In this document: positions 50,435 to 60,044 of the stretch, piece by piece
Layout: each line of letters begins with the position of its first letter
Position numbering within the stretch: the stretch's first letter is position 1
NCBI RefSeq assembly: GCF_000504285.1
Contig: NZ_KI632511.1
Location: forward strand, 6,802,154 to 6,866,153
Length of the DNA: 64,000 nt
DNA from: Actinospica robiniae DSM 44927
GTDB lineage: Bacteria > Actinomycetota > Actinomycetes > Streptomycetales > Catenulisporaceae
Reading direction: 5' to 3'
Program-made: the position numbers and the translations under genes
Notes under the pieces: generated by a model
What the model was told of the DNA's origin: nothing
Databases searched by the model: none
Seen by the model: the letters and a program-made list of their open reading frames with translations, nothing else

Positions 50435-52501
50435 CTACGACTCCTGCGCCACCAGCAGGCCCCGGCGCTCCAGGAGCGCGTCGATCTCGGGGGCGCGGCC
50501 GCGGAAGCTGGTGAAGGCGGAGAGGGGGTCGACGCTGCCGCCGCGCGAGAGCAGTTCGCCGCGGAAGCGGTCGCCGTTCTCGCGGCGCATCCCGCCGTTC
50601 TCCTCGAACCACTTGACCGTGTCCGCGTCCAGCACCTCGGACCAGATGTACGAGTAGTACCCGGCGCTGTAGCCGCTGCTGAAGATGTGCGAGAAGTAGC
50701 CCGTGCGGTAACGCGGTGGGATCTCGGCCATGGCCACACCGGCCCTCTCCAGCGCTGCCGCCTCGAAGGCCTCGAGGTCGGCGCCCGGGTCCTGGCCGGC
50801 CGCGAGGGAGTGCCAGGCCCAGTCGAGCAGCGTCGCGCCGAGGTACTCGACGGTCCGGAAGCCCTCGCCGAAGAGCTTGGCCTCCTTCATCTTCGCCACC
50901 AGGTCGGCCGGAATCGGCTCGCCGGTCTGGTAGTGGCGGGCGTAGTTCGAGAGCACCTCCGGCCAGACCGACCACATCTCGTTGACCTGCGAGGGGTACT
51001 CGACGAAGTCACGCGGGACGGTCGTGCCGGTGAAGTACGGATAGCGCACGTTCGAGAACAGCCCGTGCAGCGCGTGGCCGAACTCGTGGAACATGGTGTC
51101 GACCTCGTCGAAGGTCAGCAGCGTCGGCTCGCCTGCCGGGGGCTTGGCGATGTTGAGGTTGTTGACCACCACCGGCTTCGTGCCGGCCAGCTCCGACTGG
51201 TCGACGAGCTCGTTCATCCACGCGCCGCCGCGCTTGGACTGGCGAGCGTAGAAGTCCGCGATGAACAGGCCGAGCGCGCTGCCATCCGCGTTGAAGACCT
51301 CGTATACGCGCGCATCCGGGTGGTAGGCCTTGAGATCGGGGCGCTCGGTGAACGTCAGGCCGTAGACCTGGTTGGCGGCGAAGAAGACACCATCGTGCAG
51401 AACTGCGTTCAACTCGAGATATGGGCGCAGCGCGGCGGAGTCGATGTCGTACTCCGCCTTGCGCACCTTCTCGGAGTAGTACTGCCAGTCCCACGCCTCG
51501 ATCGCCGCGCCGCCGTTGGCCGCGCGCAGTGCCGCAGCCTCCTTGCGCGCGTTGGCGACCGCAGGCGGGACGATCCGCCCGAGCATCGCTTCCACCGCGT
51601 CGACGCTCCGGGCGGTCTGGTCGCTGACGGTGTACGCGGCGTGCGAGGGGAATCCGAACAGGGCGGCTCGTTCGGCCCGCAGCATCACGATCCGCCGGAT
51701 GACGTCGCCGTTCACCGAGAACCCGCGCCCGACCGAGGCCTCGAGCAGGCGGCGGCGCACATCCCGGTCGTCGAGCGAAGCCAACTCGCTTTGGTTGGAG
51801 AACAGCTTGAGGCTGAGCACGTACTTGCCGTCGTGGCCCAGTTCCCTGCCGTTCTCGGCGGCTGCCGACACGCTGTCCGCAGACAAGCCGGCCAAGTCGG
51901 CGGCGTCATCGACTACGAGCGCACGGGCCTTGGTGTCGGCGAGCAGATTGCGCTGGAAGGTCGTGGTGAGCGAGGCCAGTTCGGCGTTGTACTCACGCAA
52001 GCGGTCCTGCTGCTCGGCGTCGAGTTCGGCTCCGGCGCGCACGAACTCCTCGTGGTACTTCTCGATCAGCCGCAGCGCTTCTCCGTCCGGCAGCTCCAAC
52101 GACTCGCGCGCGTCATACAGAGCCTTGATACGCCCGTAAAGCGCGTGGTCGAGGTGGATGGCGTCTTCGTGAGCGGCCAGCAGCGGCGAGATCTCCGCTT
52201 CGATCTGCTCGAGCTCCTCGTTCGTGTCCGCCGACGACTGGTTGAAGAACACGTGGGTGACGCGCCTGAGCAGGGCGCCGCTGCGCTCCATCGCGATCAG
52301 GGTGTTGTCGAAACTGGGCTCCGCCGGATTGCCGGTGATCGCGGCGATCTCGGCCAACTGCTCCGCCATGCCCTTGTCGAAGGCCGGCCGGTAATGCTCC
52401 ATTCGGATCAGCTCGAACGGAGGCAGTTGGTACGGAAGGGTGGAAGTCCGGAAGAAGGGGTTGTCCTCCGGCGCGTGAGTGATCTCGGTTTCGAGCGACA
52501 T
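50435..52501 (-). CDS. M3 family oligopeptidase (Dcp/OpdA type)
   Basis: The 688-aa cytoplasmic metallopeptidase has the zinc site TMFHEFGHALHG near residue 470, with the downstream glutamate region PSQVNEMWSVWPEVL. N-terminal NPFFRTSTLPYQLPPFELIRMEHY and the length fit Dcp (peptidyl-dipeptidase) and oligopeptidase A. It would break down short peptides, possibly those brought in by the peptide transporter. It follows the P-loop gene by 9 bases. Confidence 0.92.
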   Translation of the reverse strand: MSLETEITHAPEDNPFFRTSTLPYQLPPFELIRMEHYRPAFDKGMAEQLAEIAAITGNPAEPSFDNTLIAMERSGALLRRVTHVFFNQSSADTNEELEQIEAEISPLLAAHEDAIHLDHALYGRIKALYDARESLELPDGEALRLIEKYHEEFVRAGAELDAEQQDRLREYNAELASLTTTFQRNLLADTKARALVVDDAADLAGLSADSVSAAAENGRELGHDGKYVLSLKLFSNQSELASLDDRDVRRRLLEASVGRGFSVNGDVIRRIVMLRAERAALFGFPSHAAYTVSDQTARSVDAVEAMLGRIVPPAVANARKEAAALRAANGGAAIEAWDWQYYSEKVRKAEYDIDSAALRPYLELNAVLHDGVFFAANQVYGLTFTERPDLKAYHPDARVYEVFNADGSALGLFIADFYARQSKRGGAWMNELVDQSELAGTKPVVVNNLNIAKPPAGEPTLLTFDEVDTMFHEFGHALHGLFSNVRYPYFTGTTVPRDFVEYPSQVNEMWSVWPEVLSNYARHYQTGEPIPADLVAKMKEAKLFGEGFRTVEYLGATLLDWAWHSLAAGQDPGADLEAFEAAALERAGVAMAEIPPRYRTGYFSHIFSSGYSAGYYSYIWSEVLDADTVKWFEENGGMRRENGDRFRGELLSRGGSVDPLSAFTSFRGRAPEIDALLERRGLLVAQES

Positions 52502-52510
52502 GCTTCGAGC

Positions 52511-53164
52511 CTAGTCCGCAGCGCCATCGTGGTTTGCGATGCGCGACACCTCTTCTTCGACGAGCCGATCGACTTGTACCGGAAGCGGAATCGGGCAATC
52601 GGCGCGATTGTCGACAAGCAGGTGGGGGACCGGCGGCGGGACGGCCGGGGTCATCCGCCGCAGGAACGCGTCGAAGGAGGCGAGCTTCTCCGTGTCGCGC
52701 GGCGACCCGCGCTCGATGAGCCGGGAGCGCAAGGTCTCGGCGTCGCTCTGGACGTAGACGAGGGTGACGAGCGGCCCGCCGAGCGCCTCGACCCAGTCGG
52801 CCCAACGCGAGGGGGACCGGATCTGCCCGGTGAACGGCGCGCTCAGCAGCACCGGACAGCCGAACGAGCGGATCTCCCGGGCCCCGGCGGTGAGCCCGGC
52901 GTACTCGTGCGCCTTGACGTGCTCGTCGTACCACCCGCCCTCCCGCTCCCCGGCAGCCCGCCCGCCCGCCGCCAGCGTCGCCGCCACGAACGAGCCGAAC
53001 AGCGTGTCCTTGTCGAGCAGCGCCGGCACCGGCTCGAGCGCGCCGAGCAGCAGCGAGCAGACGGTGCTCTTGCCCGCCCCCGGCGCCCCCGCCACCACCC
53101 ACACCCGCCCCTTCGCCGAGCCGACCGCCCGCCCCTGCCCGGCCGTCGGCCGCTGCGTACCCAT
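52511..53164 (-). CDS. P-loop ATP-binding protein, kinase-like
   Basis: The 217-aa protein has a clear Walker A (GAPGAGKST, residues 26-34), an early acidic pair LLDKDTLFG, and a C-terminal pattern of AAA_33/zeta-toxin-like small-molecule kinases ([25 protein letters not shown]). The substrate is unknown. No antitoxin partner is present and it shares a transcript with the M3 peptidase, so I infer a metabolic kinase rather than a toxin. Confidence 0.75.
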   Translation of the reverse strand: MGTQRPTAGQGRAVGSAKGRVWVVAGAPGAGKSTVCSLLLGALEPVPALLDKDTLFGSFVAATLAAGGRAAGEREGGWYDEHVKAHEYAGLTAGAREIRSFGCPVLLSAPFTGQIRSPSRWADWVEALGGPLVTLVYVQSDAETLRSRLIERGSPRDTEKLASFDAFLRRMTPAVPPPVPHLLVDNRADCPIPLPVQVDRLVEEEVSRIANHDGAAD

Positions 53165-53213
53165 GCGCCCGACTCTAGGTGACCGGCCCCCCGCCGGCCG
53201 CCCGGCTTATCGA

Positions 53214-53244
53214 TTTGGCCGTCCGCCTCCCCGTCGCCTATAGT
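53214..53244 (+). promoter_or_regulatory. tRNA-Glu promoter
   Basis: TTTGGC (53214-53219) and TATAGT (53239-53244), spacer 19, with the leader stretch CCGGAAAG at 53272-53279, mirror the tRNA-Gln promoter region. Confidence 0.6.
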
Positions 53245-53317
53245 TAAGCCCGTTGGCAAGCGGGCCGGCCGCCGGAAAGCACAAGATCGGCGAGAAGATC
53301 CGCAGCTGACAAGCTAG

Positions 53318-53390
53318 GGCCCCGTTGTGTAGCGGCCTAGCACGCTGCCCTCTCAAGGCAGTAGCGCGGGTTCGAATCCCGTCGGGGCTA
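53318..53390 (+). tRNA. tRNA-Glu (CTC anticodon), integration site
   Basis: A 73-base cloverleaf: acceptor GGCCCCG pairs with CGGGGCT (53383-53389, G-T at the end), D arm GTGT/GCAC, anticodon stem CTGCC/GGCAG with loop CTCTCAA (anticodon CTC), and T arm with GGGTTCGAATCCC. Its 3' end is the junction with the integrative element. Confidence 0.95.
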
Positions 53391-53391
53391 C
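53343..53391 (+). other. Probable attachment site (attL) in the tRNA-Glu 3' half
   Basis: A tyrosine recombinase gene begins to converge on this tRNA 62 bases downstream, the arrangement of pSAM2-like elements, which recombine in the tRNA 3' half and restore it. The exact core cannot be set because the matching attR copy is not found in the window. Confidence 0.6.
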
Positions 53392-53407
53392 TTCGCAAGA
53401 ACGCAGA

Positions 53408-53435
53408 TCAGGCCACCTCGCCAGAGGTGGCCTGA
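53408..53435. terminator. Hairpin between tRNA-Glu and int
   Basis: TCAGGCCACCTC (53408-53419) pairs with GAGGTGGCCTGA (53424-53435), a perfect 12-bp stem, followed on the plus strand by AGTGTTTT. It can end the tRNA transcript and, from the other side, int. Confidence 0.85.
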
Positions 53436-53452
53436 AGTGTTTTCAGAGAGAG

Positions 53453-54676
53453 CTACTCGGGCGGAGTCAGCGGAAAGTCAGCGAGCGCGTCCCGGATGCG
53501 CTGATTCCGCGCTTCGACGTCCGGCAGGACGTGCGTGTACCGGTTGAGCGTCGTAGTGACCTGTTCGTGCCCGAGGACCCGGGCGACCTCGTTGACCGGA
53601 ACGCCGGTCGAGATGAGCCACGTCGCGTATGAGTGCCGGAGATCGTGGAACCGAAGCGACTTGCCGCCGCCCCGGCTGATGTCGACGACTGCCGCATCCT
53701 CGGTCTTGGTGTAACTCCGGCACGGCTCGCCGGCCGCGTCCGTCCACGAGGCCAGGAACCGGCCGTCGTCCTGCTTCGCGATGCTGCCGAGCAGGCCGGC
53801 CCGGACGAGCGCGGGTCGCCAGACGCACAGGCGGAACGTGCCGCGGTAGAGCGGGCCGAGCGAGGCCGACACGAACAGCTCGCCACTGGGACCTGGCGCG
53901 AACTCGTCCATGTGGACCTTCAGCACCAGAGCGAGCCAGCCAGGAAGCGGGACAGTGCGGAAGCCCGCCCGCGACTTGGGATAAGGCTTCATCGAGACGG
54001 TCCCGCTGACCTCGACGACCGTCCGTCGCACAGTTAGAGTCCTGTTGCTCAGGTCGATGGAGTCGAGGCACAGGCCGAGGCACTCGCCCCACCGCAGGCC
54101 AGCACCGGCCCCGACAGCCACAAGGGCCTGGTACTGCGACGGCAGGGCGGGCAGCAGCTTCTCGCGGACAACGGGCATGGGAATGATCTGGTACGCGTCG
54201 ATGGACCGTCGCACGGACGGCAGCTTGACGCCCTCGCAGGGATTTGAGCTGATCAGTCGGTCGCGCACAGCCGCGGTGAAGACGGCGGACGTGAGCTGGT
54301 GGCACTTCACGACCGACGCCGGAGCCAGGGCCTTGGACAGTTCGACGACCCAGGCCTGCACCATGCTGTACGTGACCTTGCCCATCGGTACGTCATTCCA
54401 TCTGGGCATCACGTGCGTGCGCATGTATGAGAGATCCCGCGCGTGCGAAGTCTTCTCGGTCGCGCGGTGCTCGAGCCAGGTCGAGGCGTAGGCCCCGAAT
54501 TTGGTTTTGGCGCCGTTTGGGTCGACGTACGCGCCGCGGGTGGTCGCCGTCTCCATCTCGGCGAGGTGGGCCGAGGCTTCCCGCTTGGTACGGAACGTCT
54601 TGGCCCGCTGACGGCCGGCAGGGTCGCGCCAGTTCGCCCGGAACCCTCCGGCCGGAGTCTTGCTGATGAAGCCCAT
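53453..54676 (-). CDS. Tyrosine recombinase (integrase)
   Basis: The 407-aa integrase would insert and excise the element at tRNA-Glu. Catalytic residues are R195 (AGLRWGE), H344 and R347 (FHDLRHSY), H370 (LGHEQV) and Y380 (NRYTHV). The N-terminus carries an arm-type DNA-binding module (GGFRANWRDPAGRQRAKTF), and a similar unit (GRFLASWTDAAGEP) is inserted at about 304-330, between the first Arg and the HxxR box. The ATG overlaps the xis stop (TGATG), so the two are translated together. Confidence 0.95.
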   Translation of the reverse strand: MGFISKTPAGGFRANWRDPAGRQRAKTFRTKREASAHLAEMETATTRGAYVDPNGAKTKFGAYASTWLEHRATEKTSHARDLSYMRTHVMPRWNDVPMGKVTYSMVQAWVVELSKALAPASVVKCHQLTSAVFTAAVRDRLISSNPCEGVKLPSVRRSIDAYQIIPMPVVREKLLPALPSQYQALVAVGAGAGLRWGECLGLCLDSIDLSNRTLTVRRTVVEVSGTVSMKPYPKSRAGFRTVPLPGWLALVLKVHMDEFAPGPSGELFVSASLGPLYRGTFRLCVWRPALVRAGLLGSIAKQDDGRFLASWTDAAGEPCRSYTKTEDAAVVDISRGGGKSLRFHDLRHSYATWLISTGVPVNEVARVLGHEQVTTTLNRYTHVLPDVEARNQRIRDALADFPLTPPE

Positions 54677-54918
54677 CAGGACACTTCCTTATACTCGGCG
54701 GATGTCGCGTCCAGCCAGGCATGGAACGCGGCTTTCGGGATGACCCAGCGAGAGCCCACCTTGCGAGCGGGGATCTCGCCGTTACGGACGGCTGCATAGG
54801 TGAGGCCCAGGCCGAGGCCGAGCAAGTCAGACACCTCGTTGACGGTGTAGGTCAGCCGGGCCGAGGACCGCTCGGAGCGGACAAGGCGCAGAGGAACGAC
54901 GCTGCTCACGTTGGCCAC
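54676..54918 (-). CDS. Excisionase, MerR-like helix-turn-helix
   Basis: The 80-aa protein has the HTH_17 pattern of actinomycete Xis proteins: LTYTVNEVSDLLGLGL, then TYAAVRNGEIPARKVGSRWVIPKAAFHAWLD. It would bend DNA at the attachment sites to favour excision. GTG 54918 has its AAGGAG inside the end of the rep gene, which it overlaps by 13 bases. Confidence 0.9.
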   Translation of the reverse strand: MANVSSVVPLRLVRSERSSARLTYTVNEVSDLLGLGLGLTYAAVRNGEIPARKVGSRWVIPKAAFHAWLDATSAEYKEVS

Positions 54919-56297
54919 TCCTTGACGCGCTTTGGAAGCCTGGGCGCGTCATCGTGTCCGGCGAACGACCAGTGGTTGATAACGATGAGGTCTTCGCTCT
55001 CGGCGAACGCGGCGGTGAGCGGGTCGTGCGCAGCCATGTAGTCGGCGCGCTCCTGGCGCAAGGCACCGAAGGTGGTCGAGTACGTCCGGCTCTTGGTGGC
55101 GAAGTGTCCGCCGAAGCCGAGCATGTGAGCCCACTGCCGAAGCCGGAGAGCCGCTAATTGGGACACGGCGCCGAGACGCCAGCACGTCTCGATGAGAATC
55201 CGGTGGTGCTCGCGCAGTTCCCAAGCATCGAGGTCGTAGCGGCGGCCGGTGGCGTCGCAGGTACCGCAGGGGGTCGGGGCGTGTCCCTCGATCTGCCGGT
55301 AGCCGGTGGCGGTGCAGTCGCGGCAGGCGAGCGGGGGCAGTTCGGTGCCGGCGGTCTCGGCGCCCTTGGTGGCGTACTTGGCGATGTACCGGGCGACCGT
55401 CACGTCGCTGAGCCCGTCGCCGTCGAGCTGGTCGGCGCCGATCGGGCGGATGTCGAGTTGACGGCCCCAGGTGACGACCGGGACACCGAGCGCTTTGGAG
55501 TCGGGCAGATCGAGGCGGGCAGTGGTGACCGCTTCGCGGATGGCCCGGTCGAGGTGGTCGGCGGTGATCCAGGCTGGGGGCGGGGTGTCGGGTCCGTCTG
55601 GGCCGTCGAGGCGTACCACGGCGTGGAAGTGCACGACGCCGCGCTGCTGGTATTCGGCGACTTTGGCGAAGGTCAGGGTCACGTGGTCGCGCAGTTCGCG
55701 GCGGGGGATGCCGAGCAGGCGGGCGAAGGTGCGGCGGATTTCGGTGGTGGTAACGGACCACAGGCGGCCGGCGGCGGCGTTGAACAGGACGTGGCCGGTG
55801 TAGTCGTAGGTCTCGGGGTGCAGCGGCGTGCCGATGAGCGGGTCAGCGGCCCGGTGGTAGCGGCCGCAGCTCGAGCCGTCGCGGCGCGGGTGGCAGGGGC
55901 GGAGGGTGCCGTCTTTGGCGGGGCCGAGGTGGATCGGGCCGAAGGAGGGGGCGGTGAGGGTGATGAACAGGCGCGGGTGGACGGCGACGGTGTCCGGGGT
56001 GGCTTTGCCGCCGCGCAGGCCGGCGGCGACGAGGTTGTACGCGTCGTATTTGTAGAGGGTGGAGCAGTGGGTGCAGCGGGTGGCGCGGCGGTTGCCGCAG
56101 GGTACGGAGATCTGCCGGTCGATGCCGGATTCGAGCAGGACGCCGGTTGCTTTCTCGATCACGTCGCGTCCGCCGACGAGGCGGATGGGGTGTTCGCAGG
56201 TTCCGGCGGACTGGAGTTCGAGGGTGGCGCCGGCGATCCGAACGAGCTGGTCGAGGTTTTCGACGCCGAACGCGGTCAGGTCGAGGGTGTCGGTCAC
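54906..56297 (-). CDS. HUH replication initiator (RepSA type)
   Basis: The 463-aa initiator should nick a plus origin and start rolling-circle replication of the excised element. Motif FITLTAPSFG (111-120), the HUH pair HFHAV (223-227) and the tyrosine region VARYIAKYATKG (Y304/Y308) are in the expected order. Zinc-binding cysteines occur in CGNRRATRCTHC and in CRDCTATGY...CGTCDATG. GTG 56297 overlaps the previous stop (GTGA). Confidence 0.9.
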   Translation of the reverse strand: MTDTLDLTAFGVENLDQLVRIAGATLELQSAGTCEHPIRLVGGRDVIEKATGVLLESGIDRQISVPCGNRRATRCTHCSTLYKYDAYNLVAAGLRGGKATPDTVAVHPRLFITLTAPSFGPIHLGPAKDGTLRPCHPRRDGSSCGRYHRAADPLIGTPLHPETYDYTGHVLFNAAAGRLWSVTTTEIRRTFARLLGIPRRELRDHVTLTFAKVAEYQQRGVVHFHAVVRLDGPDGPDTPPPAWITADHLDRAIREAVTTARLDLPDSKALGVPVVTWGRQLDIRPIGADQLDGDGLSDVTVARYIAKYATKGAETAGTELPPLACRDCTATGYRQIEGHAPTPCGTCDATGRRYDLDAWELREHHRILIETCWRLGAVSQLAALRLRQWAHMLGFGGHFATKSRTYSTTFGALRQERADYMAAHDPLTAAFAESEDLIVINHWSFAGHDDAPRLPKRVKEWPT

Positions 56298-56497
56298 TTG
56301 TCACCTCCGGTGGTCGCGGCGGGGATGAGGTCGGCCAGGACGGCCCATGCGGGGTGGGTCGTGGTGGCGGCGAGCTGGTCGAGGGTGTCGGTCTTCAGGC
56401 AGGCGAGCGCGCCGAGGAGGGCGGGCAGGTCGTGTCGTTCGAGTGCCATGGCGGCGAGTTCGAGGTACGCGGCTTGGGCGAGGTCCGGGGTGTCCAT
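56294..56497 (-). CDS. Small hypothetical element protein
   Basis: The 67-aa protein is Ala/Leu-rich and helical (AQAAYLELAAMALERHDL). No family is recognised. It lies one base after the DUF2637 gene stop and overlaps the rep start, so it is translated as part of the operon. Confidence 0.6.
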   Translation of the reverse strand: MDTPDLAQAAYLELAAMALERHDLPALLGALACLKTDTLDQLAATTTHPAWAVLADLIPAATTGGDK

Positions 56498-56498
56498 G

Positions 56499-57211
<713 letters not shown>

Positions 57212-57212
<1 letters not shown>

Positions 57213-57538
57213 CACGCCACCTTCCGGGCCGTGGTGGTCTGGTCGCGGCGCAGCCGGTAGATGATCCGGGTGGACAGGGCGGGGGCGGAGATGTGGAGCG
57301 ATTCGGCGGCGCGGCGGCGGGTGTCGTGTTCCGGGCCGTAGCCGTTGCGTAGGCGCGGGGCGTAGCCGAGGGTGTTGGCGAGGTAGGTCATTTCCGCCTC
57401 GGTCAGCGCGTCGATCGGGTGGCCGTCGAGGACGCGCTGAACGGCGACGAGGTCGACCGGGCCGAGCGGGGTGTCGAGGGTGAGGCCGTCCGATTCGATG
57501 GCCGGGTCGTAGACGGTGGGGGTGGTCTTGATGGTCAT
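57212..57538 (-). CDS. Small element protein, possible DNA-binding
   Basis: The 108-aa protein ends in a basic helical segment with an HTH-like spacing (RRRAAESLHISAPALSTRIIYRLRRD), so DNA binding is possible. It starts 2 bases after the upstream gene and overlaps the DUF2637 start. No family is recognised. Confidence 0.6.
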
Positions 57539-57540
57539 GG

Positions 57541-57900
57541 TCAGGCCGCCTTGCGGTATTCGTACTCGGCGCAGGGGTGGGCGGCGGGCGGGGTGACGTG
57601 GGTGAAGCGGCCGGCGATGCCGTCAAGGGCGAGGAATTCGGCCGACTCGGCGGCGGTGATGCCGTTGGCCTGGCGGGCCATCTCGGCGAGCACGACGGCG
57701 CGGGTGCGCTTGTCGAGGTTCTTGGCCTTGAGCTGTCCGGTGCGGATCTGTTCGGCCAGCTCGCGCGGGTGCACCTCGGTCCAGGTGCCGTGCAGGTAGC
57801 CGATGCCGCGGATGTCGTTGGCGCGCAGGCCGATCACGAAGCCGAGGGAGCCGGAGGTGACGGCGGAGGCGATCGCGGTTGCCTCGATCGGGGTGAGCAT
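57541..57900 (-). CDS. Hypothetical element protein
   Basis: The 119-aa protein begins MLTPIEATAIASAVTSGSLG, perhaps one weak membrane segment, then a charged helical region (LAEQIRTGQLKAKNLDKRTR). It has a good AAAGGAA site before the ATG. No family is recognised. About 100 bases separate it from the gene upstream. Confidence 0.6.
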   Translation of the reverse strand: MLTPIEATAIASAVTSGSLGFVIGLRANDIRGIGYLHGTWTEVHPRELAEQIRTGQLKAKNLDKRTRAVVLAEMARQANGITAAESAEFLALDGIAGRFTHVTPPAAHPCAEYEYRKAA

Positions 57901-58000
57901 CAGGGGGTTCCTTTCTTTGTGTCAGCGGGTGGTGGTTCGGGCGGTTCGCGCCGAGCCCCGGGCCGGGCAGGAGGTCCGGGGATCAGCGCCAGCCGGCCGA

Positions 58001-58384
58001 TCAGGCGGCGATCAGTTCCGGGTCGGTGGGCGCCCACTCGGGCGAGGGGTGCAGGTCGTGCAGGTGGCGCCAGACCTCGAACAGCGCGCCGGAGGGCAGG
58101 CGCAGCACGGCCGCGAGCTGCCGGTACGGCGGGGTGGAGTGGGTCATCTCGTCACCGAGGAGCACCACGGCGCCGAGCGCGTCGGCCCAGGTACGGATGG
58201 CGTCGATCGCCTCGATGTCGTTTCCGAGGTGGGAGAGCTGGGCCTTTCCGCGCAGCCCGCCGTGGATGTCCGGGCTGGCGTCGATGGCGTGGATCTCGGG
58301 CAGCGCGGCCAGGTCGAGGCCGGCGAGCACGTCGGCGACCTCGCGCAGCACGGCGAGCAGGCCCACGGACTGAGGGGTGTTCAT
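58001..58384 (-). CDS. Hypothetical element protein
   Basis: The 127-aa acidic protein (LLAVLREVADVLAGLDLAAL, LGNDIEAIDAIRTWADALG) has no recognised family and no membrane segment. GAGAGGAAA precedes the ATG, and it follows the zinc-finger gene by 15 bases. Confidence 0.6.
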   Translation of the reverse strand: MNTPQSVGLLAVLREVADVLAGLDLAALPEIHAIDASPDIHGGLRGKAQLSHLGNDIEAIDAIRTWADALGAVVLLGDEMTHSTPPYRQLAAVLRLPSGALFEVWRHLHDLHPSPEWAPTDPELIAA

Positions 58385-58399
58385 CAGGGCGTTTCCTCT

Positions 58400-58597
58400 C
58401 TACGGGTGGTAGGGCTGAGCAGCGGTCTTGGTCGGGACGTCCCGGGCGATGCCGTCGCCGAAGCAGGCGAGGCACACCCCGAGCTGACCCTTGATCGAGC
58501 GGCGGGAACGGGTTACGACCTGCTCGGTCTCTCCGGTGCCGTCGCAGGCCGGGCACGGCTCGTGAGCTGCGGCGACGGTCTTCGGCTTGCGCGGCAT
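58400..58597 (-). CDS. Small zinc-finger protein
   Basis: The 65-aa protein has two CxxC-type knuckles, CPACDGTGETE and CLACFGDG, separated by a basic stretch (TRSRRSIKG), as in DnaJ-like zinc ribbons. Such small proteins are common in AICEs. GGAAGGAA precedes the ATG. Confidence 0.7.
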   Translation of the reverse strand: MPRKPKTVAAAHEPCPACDGTGETEQVVTRSRRSIKGQLGVCLACFGDGIARDVPTKTAAQPYHP

Positions 58598-58682
58598 GAC
58601 GTTCCTTCCGGGGTGTTCGGGGACGGGTGTGGCTAGGGTCAGGGCTCGGTGAACCGTGACCAGCGGGTTTACGGGGAGGTGG

Positions 58683-60044
58683 TTAGGCTGTTAGCGCGTC
58701 GTCGTCGACGGCGTGAAGGCCTCGGATGGCGTACTCGATCAGGGCGAGCGGGTCGGCGACCAGGTGCGCAGTCGCCTCGGCGAGCGCGATCGTGTCTGCG
58801 TCGCTGGTGAACGGGTTACGTACGAGGGTGTAGCCGGAGCGGCCCTCGGCGAGCACGGTCATCACGCCAATGAACGCCGGGTCTTGCAGCCGGCGCGGGT
58901 GCGCGTGCGGATAGTCGGCGATGTCCTCACCGAGCGCGGCTTTCGCTGCCTCTGTGGAGCGCTGGGCGAAGGACATCGCGATCTGGCAGGCGTCACGGAT
59001 CGAGGTCGGAACCGCCTCGCCGGTCGGCTTCTGCGTCAGGAACATCAGCTGAATACCAAGGGCACGACCCATCCGCACCATGTCACCGCACATGCGGATC
59101 ATCTCGCGTACGAGCTTGTCCCGCGTGACCGAGGCGTCATCCCTCAGCTTGGACTCGAACAGGAACCAGTGCGCCTCATCCATGATCAGCTTGATGAATG
59201 GCCATGCGGTGACCGGAGCGCCGTCCCAGAAGTTCTTACGCCCCAGGACGGCGCGGATCTGATCCTGCCTCGTCTCGAACAGCGTGTAGACCTTCGAGAT
59301 GACCCGGTGCGCGTCCTCGATCGAGGCGCCGGCGTAGAGCCAGGCGCGCAGGGCGAGATCTTCGAGCTCATAGCCCTTGCCGTCGATCAGCGCGAACTGG
59401 ACGTGGGGGCAGGGTGCGAGTTTGGCGAACCGGTGGCGCACGAGCGCGGTCTTACCGGTGCCGGACAGCCCGCCGACGATGATTCCGGAGACGTTCGCGG
59501 TCCGGACGCTCACGGGAGCGGCGTACCGGTCGTGCCCGAGTTCCCAAGCCCGCAGGTCCACCACGTCATCAGGCGACGGGGTGAAGCTGGTCCGGTTCCG
59601 CAGCGCATCCTTGAGCGTCACGCGCAGCCGCAGCCGGCCCGGCTTGCCCGGGGAGACCGAGACGAACCGCACCCGCCACGCGTTGGCCAGGTCATCACAG
59701 GCCCGCTCGAACGCCTCGAGCCCGAGCTTGCCCACGGCGCGCACCTCGACCTGGACGCCCCCGGGAATCGGGGTGACCTTGATACGCGGTACCAGGATCT
59801 TCTCGCTCCGGTGCGCCCGCAGTTCCTCAACCAACGGCACCTCCGCGCCGACCTTCGCACCGTGCACCGCCTGGAACAGACCCACCCGCACCGCGGTACG
59901 ACGCCAGGTCGCGCGGATACGCCACGCCTTGCGCAGCACCGCCTGCCGATCGCGGTCCGACAGGACGTAGCGAGTTGCGGAGGTCACGGCCACAGCGGCC
60001 GGCGGCGCGGCGGTTACTGCGCCGAAGAGCGCGAGAGCTTCCAC
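58683..60044 (-). CDS. FtsK/SpoIIIE-type DNA translocase (TraB/TraSA)
   Basis: The 453-aa ATPase would pump double-stranded element DNA into a recipient, as in Streptomyces plasmid transfer. It has one N-terminal hydrophobic segment, Walker A GLSGTGKT (192-199), Walker B IKLIMDE (284-290), and FLTQKPTGEAVPTSIRDACQIAMSF typical of FtsK proteins. The C-terminus lacks a long gamma extension, but SLRRLQD-like sequence could contact recognition repeats. GTG 60044 has GGAGGT at 60051-60056 and overlaps the previous gene by 31 bases. Confidence 0.92.
   Translation of the reverse strand: MEALALFGAVTAAPPAAVAVTSATRYVLSDRDRQAVLRKAWRIRATWRRTAVRVGLFQAVHGAKVGAEVPLVEELRAHRSEKILVPRIKVTPIPGGVQVEVRAVGKLGLEAFERACDDLANAWRVRFVSVSPGKPGRLRLRVTLKDALRNRTSFTPSPDDVVDLRAWELGHDRYAAPVSVRTANVSGIIVGGLSGTGKTALVRHRFAKLAPCPHVQFALIDGKGYELEDLALRAWLYAGASIEDAHRVISKVYTLFETRQDQIRAVLGRKNFWDGAPVTAWPFIKLIMDEAHWFLFESKLRDDASVTRDKLVREMIRMCGDMVRMGRALGIQLMFLTQKPTGEAVPTSIRDACQIAMSFAQRSTEAAKAALGEDIADYPHAHPRRLQDPAFIGVMTVLAEGRSGYTLVRNPFTSDADTIALAEATAHLVADPLALIEYAIRGLHAVDDDALTA

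Noticed and set aside
52511-53164. P-loop gene as a zeta-type toxin
   Set aside because: There is no antitoxin partner and it is co-transcribed with a peptidase; the Walker A alone does not justify a toxin call.
48854-53182. 1442-residue plus-strand open frame
   Set aside because: It overlaps the LCP gene out of frame and runs antisense to the M3 peptidase and P-loop genes, all of which are supported by motifs.
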